DNA of 15,808 nt, taken from NCBI GenBank assembly GCA_958349075.1, contig CATWBR010000043.1, positions 1-15,808 on the forward strand, written 5' to 3'. Numbering within the stretch: position 1 is the stretch's first letter; every line of letters begins with the position of its first letter. A model generated the notes under the pieces. The model was not told where the DNA came from. It searched no databases and was given only the letters and a program-made list of their open reading frames with translations. The position numbers and the translations under genes were made by a program. Source of the stretch: an uncultured Clostridium sp. GTDB lineage: Bacteria; Bacillota; Clostridia; Lachnospirales; Lachnospiraceae. This document shows positions 1-7,300 of this stretch, piece by piece.

Positions 1-11
1 ATTTTCTTTCG

Positions 12-30
12 ACAGGAAAGCGCTTCAGTT
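12..30. promoter_or_regulatory. Possible cre-like operator upstream of the operon
   Basis: The stretch GGAAAGCGCTTC (15-26) contains the perfect palindrome AAGCGCTT and matches the core of the CcpA catabolite-response element, but its right flank departs from the consensus (CAG instead of TCA). It sits about 45 bases before the first start codon. No usable promoter is visible between it and that start, so the operon promoter probably lies upstream of the window. A chance match is quite possible. Confidence 0.25.
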
Positions 31-69
31 CAATAAAAATCACACACTTATATGGCAGGAGGAGGATGT

Positions 70-600
70 ATGAGATTTTTAGATTTGGCAAAATCACGGT
101 ATTCCGTTCGAAAGTTTGCGCAGAAGTCCGTGGAGCAGGAAAAAATATTATCCGTTCTGGAGGCGGCCAGGCTGGCGCCCACGGCTAAAAATCTGCAGCC
201 ACAGAGGATACTTGTTTTAAATGATGAGACAGCCCTTAGTAAATTAAAAGAGTGTACGCCCTGCCATTATTATGCACCTCTGGCATTTCTAATCAGTTAT
301 GACGGCGGGGAGTGTTATAAGAGGGAACTGGACGGGCACATAAGCGGGGAAATCGATGCGGCAATCACGGGCACCCATATGATGCTGCAGGCGGCCGATA
401 TCGGCCTTGGAACAACATGGGTCATGAACTTTGATCCTGATAAAATGAAAGCCGCATTTCACATACCGGATGGGACAGTGCCTACGGCTCTGCTGGTGTG
501 CGGATATCCCAGGGAGGACTGCAGGCCCAACAGCAGGCATGAACAGTATAAGGAGTTGAGTTCTTTCTGCGGTTATAACGATTATGGGAAGGAAACTTAA
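70..600 (+). CDS. Nitroreductase family FMN-dependent oxidoreductase
   Basis: A 176-residue protein of the short nitroreductase class: FMN-bound, NAD(P)H-using, cytoplasmic. Seen in sequence: the N-terminal FMN motif RYSVRKF (10-16), the second flavin-contact segment PTAKNLQPQR (37-46), and the late DIGLGTTWV segment before a GYP motif, in the usual order. The ATG at 70 is preferred over the in-frame ATG at 52 because AGGAGGAGG (57-65) lies at ideal distance and the family normally begins MxFLxLAKxRYS. It is the first gene of the run, 41 nt before gcdA. Its substrate cannot be told from sequence. In this context it might dispose of reducing equivalents or protect the oxygen-sensitive dehydratase, but that is inference only. 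Confidence 0.85.
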   Translation: MRFLDLAKSRYSVRKFAQKSVEQEKILSVLEAARLAPTAKNLQPQRILVLNDETALSKLKECTPCHYYAPLAFLISYDGGECYKRELDGHISGEIDAAITGTHMMLQAADIGLGTTWVMNFDPDKMKAAFHIPDGTVPTALLVCGYPREDCRPNSRHEQYKELSSFCGYNDYGKET

Positions 601-641
601 AGGGGAACTTATTGCATACAGAGGGAGAAGGAGAAGAGCGA

Positions 642-2444
642 ATGAATGGATTTGGTTATTCCATGCCCCGGTATTACCAGAATATGCCGACGGTCGGAAA
701 GCCCCTGGTCAACAGGAATGAGGAAAATGAAAAGGAACTGAAGAAGGTGGAGGGCGATATTGCGGCGTCGGCCGCGTTTTCTACAAATGCGGGGCGCAGC
801 GACGAATCGTTACACAAGTCCGGGCAGATGACGCCGATGGAGCGTCTGAACCAACTGATAGACAAGGATACCTGGTGTCCTCTGAACAGTATCTATAATC
901 CTTATAACAATCCTGACGGCAGTACATGCGTGCTGACCGGACTTGCCAAGATACATGATAAGTGGTCCGTTGTAATTGTGTCGGACCATAAGAAAATGGC
1001 GGGGGTATGGGTGGGAGGCCAGGCTTATAAACTGACCCAGGCCTGTGATATTGCCCTGAAGTTACGAATTCCTCTGGTCTACATATTAAATTGCAGCGGT
1101 ATCAAACTGGATGAGCAGGAGCGCGTGATGGCCGGAAGAATCACCGGAGGAACCCCATTCTACCGCCACGCTGAACTGGCACAGAACGGAATTCCGGTTT
1201 TGGTGGGGATATTTGGAACTAATCCGGCCGGTGGCGGCTATCACAGCATCACGCCGACCATACTGGTGGCTCATGAGAAAGCCAACATGGCCGTTGGAGG
1301 AACAGGAATCGTAAGCGGAATGAATCCCAAGGGTTATGTGGATGAGGAAGCGGCCATGGCTCTGATCAATGCCACTAAAAATGCGGGAAAAATAAAGCCG
1401 CCCGGCAGCGTTCAGACTCATTATAATGAAACAGGTCTGTTTCGGGAAGTTTACGGGACCGAGGAGGGAGTGCTTGATGCGCTGAAAAAATACGTGGATG
1501 CAAGCCCGGCTTACGACGAGAATTATTTCCGTGTGGACGAACCGGCTGAGCCGCAGTATCCGGCAGGAGATTTGTATTCCATTCTTCCGTTTAACCAGAA
1601 ACGAATCTATGATATGCGGGAGTTTTTGGGACGGCTGACAGACAACAGCCAGTTTCGGGAGTTTAAGCCGGAGTACGGTCCCGAAATTCTTTGCGGCCTG
1701 ACGAAATTTAACGGACTTCTGACAGGTGTGATAGCCAATAACCAGGGAATCTTAATGAATTACCCGGAATACCGGGATGATACACCGGCCGGGATTGGCG
1801 GCAAGCTGTATCGTCAGGGACTTTTAAAAATGAATGAATTCGTAAATCTCTGTGCCAGAGACAGGATTCCGGTCGTCTGGTTCCAGGACACTACGGGAAT
1901 CGATGTGGGGGAACCGGCCGAAGATGCGGAGCTTCTCGCCCTGGGAGCCAGCCTGATTTACGGGACGCAAAGCGCCCATGTGCCGCAGATGGAAATTACG
2001 GTAAGAAAGGGAACGGGCGCAGCCCATTACGTGATGGGAGGGCCGATGGGAACAAAAACAAACGTGTTCAGCCTGGGCACGGCATCTACGGAAATCTATG
2101 TCATGCACAGTGAGACGGCAGCGGCGGCAATGTATGCCAGGCGTCTGGTGAAAGAGTATGACGCAGGAAAAGATATAGGCCCCGTTATCGGCAGCATGAA
2201 CGCAATGATTCAGGACTACCATGATAAATCCAGGCCTGCATACTGTGCACAGCACGGATGGGTGGATGAAATAGTACCGCTTTACGGCCTGCGCCGTTAC
2301 ATCTGTGCTTTTGTGGGGGCGGCCTACCAGAACCCGGCCGGCGTCTGCCCGTTTAACCAGATGCTGACTCCGCGCATGATCCGGGACTGGGATCTGCTCG
2401 TTGCAAAGCTGAAAGGGCAGGAACAAACGGGGGGCGGACAATAG
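642..2444 (+). CDS. gcdA: Glutaconyl-CoA decarboxylase alpha subunit (carboxyltransferase)
   Basis: A 600-residue carboxyltransferase of the acyl-CoA carboxylase/decarboxylase superfamily. In the known enzyme this subunit moves the carboxyl group of glutaconyl-CoA to biotin on the gamma subunit, giving crotonyl-CoA; the membrane beta subunit then releases CO2 and pumps Na+. The protein follows recalled A. fermentans GcdA (587 aa) almost end to end: N-terminal YSMPRYYQNMP, then LNCSGIKLDEQERV, GTNPAGGGYHSITPT, NPKGYVD, GIGGKLYRQGLLKMNEFV and WFQDTTGIDVG. These span the two crotonase-fold halves expected for the oxyanion holes. The ATG at 642 is chosen over the TTG at 612 because AAGGAG (628-633) lies 8 nt upstream and the known N-terminus starts there. 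Its stop abuts the next ATG. The beta and biotin-carrier genes are absent from the window. Confidence 0.93.
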   Translation: MNGFGYSMPRYYQNMPTVGKPLVNRNEENEKELKKVEGDIAASAAFSTNAGRSDESLHKSGQMTPMERLNQLIDKDTWCPLNSIYNPYNNPDGSTCVLTGLAKIHDKWSVVIVSDHKKMAGVWVGGQAYKLTQACDIALKLRIPLVYILNCSGIKLDEQERVMAGRITGGTPFYRHAELAQNGIPVLVGIFGTNPAGGGYHSITPTILVAHEKANMAVGGTGIVSGMNPKGYVDEEAAMALINATKNAGKIKPPGSVQTHYNETGLFREVYGTEEGVLDALKKYVDASPAYDENYFRVDEPAEPQYPAGDLYSILPFNQKRIYDMREFLGRLTDNSQFREFKPEYGPEILCGLTKFNGLLTGVIANNQGILMNYPEYRDDTPAGIGGKLYRQGLLKMNEFVNLCARDRIPVVWFQDTTGIDVGEPAEDAELLALGASLIYGTQSAHVPQMEITVRKGTGAAHYVMGGPMGTKTNVFSLGTASTEIYVMHSETAAAAMYARRLVKEYDAGKDIGPVIGSMNAMIQDYHDKSRPAYCAQHGWVDEIVPLYGLRRYICAFVGAAYQNPAGVCPFNQMLTPRMIRDWDLLVAKLKGQEQTGGGQ

Positions 2445-2705
2445 ATGACAAATATGGAAGTGATATGTTTCTGTTCCATTATGATACTTCTGGCATTCAT
2501 CGTTTTTCGGAGCGTCAGGAGAAATTCAAACGGTGCCGGAAAACAGGCCGCAAGGTCCGGCGGGCGGTCCGGCATGGAGGAGGCTGGGGAAAGAGCAGTC
2601 AATCCGATGGTGAGAAACTGTGGACAAAAATACGGTCCCATCTCATCCGGACGCCGTGTCAATCCGATGGTAAGGGGGGCGGAGGAAAACCGGGAGAGAC
2701 CGTAA
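2445..2705 (+). CDS. Small single-pass membrane protein, possibly decarboxylase delta/OadG-like
   Basis: An 86-residue protein not recognised by sequence. It has one N-terminal hydrophobic helix (about residues 5-20, ICFCSIMILLAFIVF), then an Arg/Gly/Asn-rich hydrophilic tail. The tail carries the hexapeptide VNPMVR twice, exactly 20 residues apart, encoded by a 14-bp direct repeat (2598-2611 and 2658-2671). Its ATG follows the gcdA stop with no gap, and its position beside the alpha subunit matches the small delta/gamma membrane subunits (GcdD, OadG) of Na+-pumping decarboxylases, which also have one helix and a charged tail. That role is inferred from position and topology. An overlapping frame (2465-2743) lacks a membrane helix and is less convincing. 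Confidence 0.55.
   Translation: MTNMEVICFCSIMILLAFIVFRSVRRNSNGAGKQAARSGGRSGMEEAGERAVNPMVRNCGQKYGPISSGRRVNPMVRGAEENRERP
2598..2671 (+). repeat. 14-bp direct repeat, 60-nt period, in frame
   Basis: GTCAATCCGATGGT occurs at 2598-2611 and again at 2658-2671. The 60-nt spacing equals 20 codons, so both copies encode VNPMV followed by Arg in the small membrane protein. Confidence 0.9.
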
Positions 2706-2745
2706 CGGCCGTAATGGCGCAGTGCTTTGGGGAAAGGGAATAAGG

Positions 2746-3546
2746 ATGGATAGAGTATATACACTGGGGATTGATGTAGGTTCCACCACATCCAAATGCG
2801 TAATATTAAATAACGGCGGTGAGCTTGCCGCGAAATCCCTGGTAGCCTCCGGTACGGGAACAGGCGGTCCGGTAAAAGCGATTGAGGCGGTACTTGAGGA
2901 AGCAGGAATAAAGAAAGAGGAGATTGGCTGCACACTGGCTACCGGATACGGAAGAAGAGCGTTCGGGATCGCAGATGCCAATATGAGTGAGTTAAGCTGC
3001 CATGCCAGAGGCGCCGTGTTCCTTTGCCCAGGAGTGCATACCGTAATTGATATTGGAGGCCAGGACATCAAGGTACTGGGAATTGAGAACGGGATTATGA
3101 CCACATTTCAGATGAATGATAAATGTGCGGCAGGCACCGGAAGGTTTTTAGAGGTCATGGCCAACGTCCTGGAGGTGGGAATTGATGAACTGGGGAAACT
3201 CGGTTCCAGGGCGGAGATCCGGGTTCCGATTAGTTCCACATGCACTGTTTTTGCAGAAAGCGAAGTGATTTCCCAACTGTCGGCGGGGGCCGATATCTGC
3301 AATATCATTGCCGGTATCCACCGTTCGGTGGCCGGCAAGGTCACCGGCCTTGCGAACAGAGTAGGTGTGATCGAACCCGTATTCATGACCGGTGGAGTCA
3401 GCCGAAACAAAGATATAATACGGGCCCTGCAGGAACAGATGAGATGCGTGATAAGAACTTCCGCTTTATCACAGTATGCCGGTGCAATCGGAGCAGCCTG
3501 CTATGGATACGATAAATACAGGAAAGAAAAAGAAGGGGGAATCTGA
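2746..3546 (+). CDS. hgdC: 2-hydroxyglutaryl-CoA dehydratase activator (archerase), ATPase
   Basis: A 266-residue ASKHA-fold ATPase. As a homodimer with one [4Fe-4S] cluster, the family passes one electron to the dehydratase at the cost of ATP. Seen: the ATP-site motif TLGIDVGSTTSKC near the N-terminus, TVIDIGGQDIK (phosphate 2 region), and VFMTGGVSRN (adenosine region) near the C-terminus. The cluster ligands expected from A. fermentans HgdC fall at C127 (NDKCAAGTG) and C166 (SSTCTVFAES), the same numbers as in that protein. The ATG at 746 bases after position 2000 (2746) is preferred over an in-frame GTG at 2722, since an AAAGGGA site lies just upstream and it restores the family N-terminus. 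It ends 1 nt before hgdA, consistent with translational coupling to its partner. Confidence 0.95.
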   Translation: MDRVYTLGIDVGSTTSKCVILNNGGELAAKSLVASGTGTGGPVKAIEAVLEEAGIKKEEIGCTLATGYGRRAFGIADANMSELSCHARGAVFLCPGVHTVIDIGGQDIKVLGIENGIMTTFQMNDKCAAGTGRFLEVMANVLEVGIDELGKLGSRAEIRVPISSTCTVFAESEVISQLSAGADICNIIAGIHRSVAGKVTGLANRVGVIEPVFMTGGVSRNKDIIRALQEQMRCVIRTSALSQYAGAIGAACYGYDKYRKEKEGGI

Positions 3547-3547
3547 A

Positions 3548-4792
3548 ATGACGGAAAAGACTGCAACTGCCGCGCCGAAAAAGAAAGTAAGCGCTGCATC
3601 CCAGAAGCTGCGTGACATTGTTGCGAAAACATATGAGGAGGCCTGGGAAGCAAAAAAGAGAGGGGAACCGGTTGGCTGGTCGACATCAAAATTCCCGGCA
3701 GAACTGGCCGCGGCATTTGATTTGTGTATTGTTTATCCTGAAAATATTGCTGCGGCCATAGCAGCCCAGCACGATGGAGAGAGAATGCTGAACACTGCGG
3801 AAGATATGGGATTTGATTCCGATATCTGTGCCTATGCAAGAATTAATTTTGCCTATGCGGCGGGTCTGGAAACAAAGGCCAGCAAACATATGCCGCAGCC
3901 GGATTTTGTGCTCTGCTGTAATAACGGATGCAACTGTTTTACCAAATGGTATGAAACACTGGCCAGGATGAAAAAGGTTCCCATGATTATGATTGATATA
4001 CCATATCACAACACGGTAGGTGTGGATGAGGGACAGATAAAATACATAAAGGCCCAGTTTGATGAGGCGATCAGGCAGTTGGAGGAGATCAGCGGCAAAA
4101 AGTTTGATGAAAAGAAATTTGAAGAAGCCTGTGCTGTTGCCAACAGAAACTCCAGACTTTGGCATAAAGTCTGCGATTACTGCCAGTATAAACCGTCTCC
4201 GCTCAGCGGGTTTGACCTTTTTAACCATATGGCGGATATGATCACGGCCAGGTGCCGTCCGGAGGTTGGGGATGCCTTTGAAGAACTGATTCAGGAATAC
4301 GAAGAAAATATTAAAAACGGGGAGAGCACTCTCCCGTTCAAGGAAGAATACAGGATTATGCTGGAAGGAATTCCGTGCTGGCCCCATTTGAAGGCGCTTT
4401 TCAAGCCGCTGAAGGAGAACGGGATCAATGTAACCGCCGTTGTGTATGCACCGGCATTTGGTTTTGAATATAAAGACATGGATGAGATGATTCAGGTATA
4501 CTGCAAAACCGCGGGAGCCGTCTGTATCGAGGAGGGAACCGGATGGAGAGAGGAAATCTGCCGTGATAACAAGGTGGACGGCATTCTGGTCCACTATAAC
4601 AGAAGCTGCAAGGCATGGTCGGGATACATGCCGGAAATGCAGCGGCGCTGGCATAAGGAACTGGGGGTTCCGGTAGCTGCCTTTGACGGAGATCAGGCGG
4701 ATCCCAGAAACTTCGCCGTCGCCCAGTATGAGACGAGGGTACAGGGACTGGTAGAAGCCATGTCGGCCGCACGGGAGAAGAAGGAGGGGTAA
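3548..4792 (+). CDS. hgdA: (R)-2-hydroxyglutaryl-CoA dehydratase subunit A
   Basis: A 414-residue subunit of the radical dehydratase that converts (R)-2-hydroxyglutaryl-CoA to glutaconyl-CoA; it carries [4Fe-4S] with HgdB and is cytoplasmic and oxygen-sensitive. Diagnostic stretches: GWSTSKFPAEL, DICAYARINFAYAAG, FVLCCNNGCNC, GFDLFNHMAD, EGIPCWP, HYNRSCKAWSGYMPEMQRR and FDGDQADPRNF. Probable cluster ligands, by analogy with HadB, are C94, C123 or C124, and C354. It resembles A. fermentans HgdA more than HadB or FldB (for instance PAFGF and the YMPEMQRR tail), yet is about 60 residues shorter than the 477-residue A. fermentans protein. The difference lies entirely in an insertion after YARINFAYAAG (about residue 106). 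The start at 3548 has a purine-rich GGGGGA site 7 nt upstream; an earlier ATG at 3476 overlaps hgdC and is unlikely. Confidence 0.94.
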   Translation: MTEKTATAAPKKKVSAASQKLRDIVAKTYEEAWEAKKRGEPVGWSTSKFPAELAAAFDLCIVYPENIAAAIAAQHDGERMLNTAEDMGFDSDICAYARINFAYAAGLETKASKHMPQPDFVLCCNNGCNCFTKWYETLARMKKVPMIMIDIPYHNTVGVDEGQIKYIKAQFDEAIRQLEEISGKKFDEKKFEEACAVANRNSRLWHKVCDYCQYKPSPLSGFDLFNHMADMITARCRPEVGDAFEELIQEYEENIKNGESTLPFKEEYRIMLEGIPCWPHLKALFKPLKENGINVTAVVYAPAFGFEYKDMDEMIQVYCKTAGAVCIEEGTGWREEICRDNKVDGILVHYNRSCKAWSGYMPEMQRRWHKELGVPVAAFDGDQADPRNFAVAQYETRVQGLVEAMSAAREKKEG

Positions 4793-4796
4793 AAAG

Positions 4797-5936
4797 ATGA
4801 ATATCGATATGATGCTGAAAGAGTTTTCCGAAACAGCGGCCAGCCCCAGGACGCAGTTAAATGCCTATAAGGCCGCGGGCAGAAAAGTGATCGGCGTGAT
4901 GCCCTATTATGTACCGGAGGAACTGATATATGCGGCCGGTATGGTTCCTATGGGAATCTGGGGATGCAGCAATAAAACAATTGCGCGGGCTAAGGAATTC
5001 TGTGCCTCGTTCTACTGTTCCCTAATACAGCTCGGGCTGGAAATGCTCATGGATGGGACTCTCGAAGGACTGGATGGAATTATCACACCTACGATGTGTG
5101 ATACGCTCCGGCCAATGTCACAAAATTTTAAGGTGGCGGCAGGAGATAAGATGACGGTGATCTTCCTGGCACACCCGCAAAACCGTTTTTCCGGATTTGG
5201 AAAAGAATTTACGGTTCATCAGTACACAAAGATGAAGAAAGAGCTGGAGAATATTGCGGGGCTGGAAATCACCAATGAGTCTCTTAAAAATGCCATCCGT
5301 GTATACAATGAAAGCCGCAGAGCCAGGAGAGAATTTGTGCGCCTGGCGGGCAGGCATCCGGAAGCGGTCAGCGCGGTGAACAGAAGCGCGGTACTTAAAG
5401 CAGCCTGGTTTATGACAAAGGATGAGTATACGGAGAAACTCAGGAGACTCAATGAAGAGCTTAAGAATCTTCCTGAGAGCACATGGGACGGTGTAAAAGC
5501 GGTTACTTCCGGCATTATCTGTGACAACCCGGCCCTCCTTGAGATTTTCGACAGGAACGGGATTGCCATTGCAGCGGACGACGTAGCGCACGAGAGCAGG
5601 AGCTTCAGGACCGATGTGCCGGAAAACCAGGATCCAATGATGGCTCTGGCGGAACAGTTTGCAGACTGCGGCTGTGATCCTGTGATATATGACAATGCCC
5701 AGCAGAAGCATCTGAGAACAAAGCATCTTTTTAAAATGATACGTGAAACAGGGGCAAAGGGCATGATTCTGTTCATGACGCAATTCTGTGATCCGGAGGA
5801 AATGGACTATCCGTATCTCAAAAATGATTTTGAAATTGCCGGAATTCCGCTCATCAAACTCGGGGTGGATATGCAGATGAAGGATTTCGGACAGATCAGC
5901 ACTTCATTGCAGGCGTTTGCAGATATGCTGAATTAA
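4797..5936 (+). CDS. hgdB: (R)-2-hydroxyglutaryl-CoA dehydratase subunit B
   Basis: A 379-residue second subunit of the dehydratase, the same length as A. fermentans HgdB. Conserved blocks in order: GVMPYYVPEELIYAAGMVP (residues 33-51), FCASFYC (68-74), GIITPTMCDTLRPMSQNFK, FLAHPQ, KDEYTEKL, DESR-type AADDVAHESRSF (259-270), MTQFCDPEEMDYP (327-339) and the C-terminal GVDMQMKDFGQ. Likely iron-sulfur ligands or active-site cysteines are C69, C74, C101 and C331, by family comparison. It begins 4 nt after hgdA, with its ribosome site (AAGGAGG) inside the end of hgdA, indicating tight coupling for 1:1 assembly. Together with the neighbouring gcdA it argues for a hydroxyglutaryl rather than lactyl, phenyllactyl or hydroxyisocaproyl substrate. 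Confidence 0.94.
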   Translation: MNIDMMLKEFSETAASPRTQLNAYKAAGRKVIGVMPYYVPEELIYAAGMVPMGIWGCSNKTIARAKEFCASFYCSLIQLGLEMLMDGTLEGLDGIITPTMCDTLRPMSQNFKVAAGDKMTVIFLAHPQNRFSGFGKEFTVHQYTKMKKELENIAGLEITNESLKNAIRVYNESRRARREFVRLAGRHPEAVSAVNRSAVLKAAWFMTKDEYTEKLRRLNEELKNLPESTWDGVKAVTSGIICDNPALLEIFDRNGIAIAADDVAHESRSFRTDVPENQDPMMALAEQFADCGCDPVIYDNAQQKHLRTKHLFKMIRETGAKGMILFMTQFCDPEEMDYPYLKNDFEIAGIPLIKLGVDMQMKDFGQISTSLQAFADMLN

Positions 5937-5964
5937 AATACGAGGGAGAAGGGGAGAGATAAAT

Positions 5965-7167
5965 ATGGGTGAGAGACATGGAGCACTTGAAAATATTACC
6001 GTACTGGATTTGGGGCGTGTGATAGCAGCGCCGTTCTGCGCTTCGCTGTTAGCCGATATGGGGGCGCGGGTAATCAAGGTGGAGATGCCGGAGCGGGGGG
6101 ACGATTCACGCCAGTACGGACCTTATGTGAACGGTGAGTCCGCCTACTTTGCCAACCTGAACAGAAATAAAGAAGGAATTACGCTGGATATGAAATCTGC
6201 GGAGGGAAAGGAGATATTAAAGGAGCTGGTAAAAAAAGCCGACGTCCTGATAGAAAACTTCCGTCCCGGCGTCATGGACAAGCTGGGTGTGGGCTATGAA
6301 GTGCTCAAAGACGTGAACCCCCAGTTAGTTTATCTGGAAATCAGCGGATTCGGTTCTTTCGGAAGATATGCGCAGAGACCCGGTTACGACCTGCTGGCCC
6401 AGGCTATGGGAGGAATGATGAGCCTGACCGGTCCGAAAGGCGGAGACCCGACGCGGGCAGGAACGGCAATCGGCGATATGGTGGCGGGAATCAACGGAGC
6501 GCTTGGAATCCTGGCGGCCCTCAATGCCCGGACAATCATCGGCCGCGGACAGAAGGTAGACGTGGCGCTTTTAGACAGTATTGTAGTGCTGCTTGAAAAT
6601 TATATGACCCGTTACCGTTTCAGCGGCAAATTATATGAACGCAACGGCAATGCATATCCAGCCATTGCCCCTTATGACAGCTTCCATGCAAAGGACGGAG
6701 ATTTTGTTCTGGCCTGCGGGAATCAGAGTCTGTTCGACCGTTTTTGTAAAAGTGTGACGGGACATATGGAGTGGCTGGAAGATGAACGGTTTGCCAACAA
6801 TATCATCCGCACGGAGAATGCAGAACTTCTGAAAGTGGAAATAGAAAAGTGGTCGGCGGATTATGAGGTGGAGGACATTGTGGAAAAATGTCTGGGCGGC
6901 GGCGTCCCGGCCGCACCGATTTACGACCTGAGCCAGGTAGTCATGGATCCGCATATTGTAGAGGATCGCGGGATGTTCCCGGAAATGGAGCACCCGGTAA
7001 TCGGAAATCACCATGTAAACGGGTGGGCAATCAAGATGAGCGATACAAAGCTGCGGATCTGGAAGACTTCACCGCTATTGGGTGAGGATACCGAACGCGT
7101 CCTTGGAGACTTGCTGGGATATGCGTCGGAGAGGATCGCCGAACTGAAAGAAAAGAAGGTAGTCTGA
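5965..7167 (+). CDS. Class III (CaiB/BaiF) CoA-transferase, probable 2-hydroxyglutarate activation
   Basis: A 400-residue member of the formyl-CoA transferase/CaiB family, which moves CoA between carboxylic acids through an aspartyl-CoA anhydride. Seen: the N-terminal ITVLDLGRVIAAPFC-type motif, VLIENFRPGVMDKLG, the GYDLLAQAMGG segment, and the catalytic Asp in TAIGDMVAG (D171). Ribosome site GGGGAGAG precedes the ATG by a normal distance. It sits 28 nt after hgdB, where classical clusters carry the class I transferase GctAB. HadA and FldA are known class III enzymes that feed related 2-hydroxyacyl-CoA dehydratases, so an analogous role loading CoA from glutaconyl-CoA, crotonyl-CoA or acetyl-CoA onto 2-hydroxyglutarate is the best inference. 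Exact donor and acceptor cannot be read from sequence. Confidence 0.88.
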   Translation: MGERHGALENITVLDLGRVIAAPFCASLLADMGARVIKVEMPERGDDSRQYGPYVNGESAYFANLNRNKEGITLDMKSAEGKEILKELVKKADVLIENFRPGVMDKLGVGYEVLKDVNPQLVYLEISGFGSFGRYAQRPGYDLLAQAMGGMMSLTGPKGGDPTRAGTAIGDMVAGINGALGILAALNARTIIGRGQKVDVALLDSIVVLLENYMTRYRFSGKLYERNGNAYPAIAPYDSFHAKDGDFVLACGNQSLFDRFCKSVTGHMEWLEDERFANNIIRTENAELLKVEIEKWSADYEVEDIVEKCLGGGVPAAPIYDLSQVVMDPHIVEDRGMFPEMEHPVIGNHHVNGWAIKMSDTKLRIWKTSPLLGEDTERVLGDLLGYASERIAELKEKKVV

Positions 7168-7300
7168 GCGGAGAAAAAACAGGCGGAACCTGACTCTCCG
7201 GCAGATTCGGATGCCCGAGCGGATGGACACAACAAAAAAGAGACCGGACATGGGCTGCGGGTAACGCGGCCTGCCCGGGTTATGGGAGGTAAGGGCAAGT
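7168..7300 (+). other. Longest gap inside the operon, no gene seen
   Basis: These 133 bases separate the CoA-transferase and thiolase genes, several times the other gaps of the run. I see no coding frame of note, no T-tract terminator and no convincing sigma-A promoter. The only structure is a weak hairpin, CGGG (7258-7261) with CCCG (7274-7277), close to the thiolase ribosome site. Confidence 0.5.

Noticed and set aside
48..53. TTATAT as a -10 box for the first gene
   Set aside because: Transcription would begin inside the ribosome binding site at 57-65, and no matching -35 box is present.
1824..2441. 205-codon minus-strand frame
   Set aside because: Antisense to gcdA, no domain, and explained by the codon use of the real gene.
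3686..4654. 322-codon open frame on the minus strand
   Set aside because: It lies wholly antisense to hgdA, which has clear family motifs; the product shows no recognisable domain and no ribosome site was seen.
3548..5936. Lactyl-CoA, phenyllactyl-CoA or 2-hydroxyisocaproyl-CoA dehydratase
   Set aside because: The subunit lengths would allow it, but motif detail across both subunits and the adjacent gcdA favour the 2-hydroxyglutaryl-CoA enzyme.
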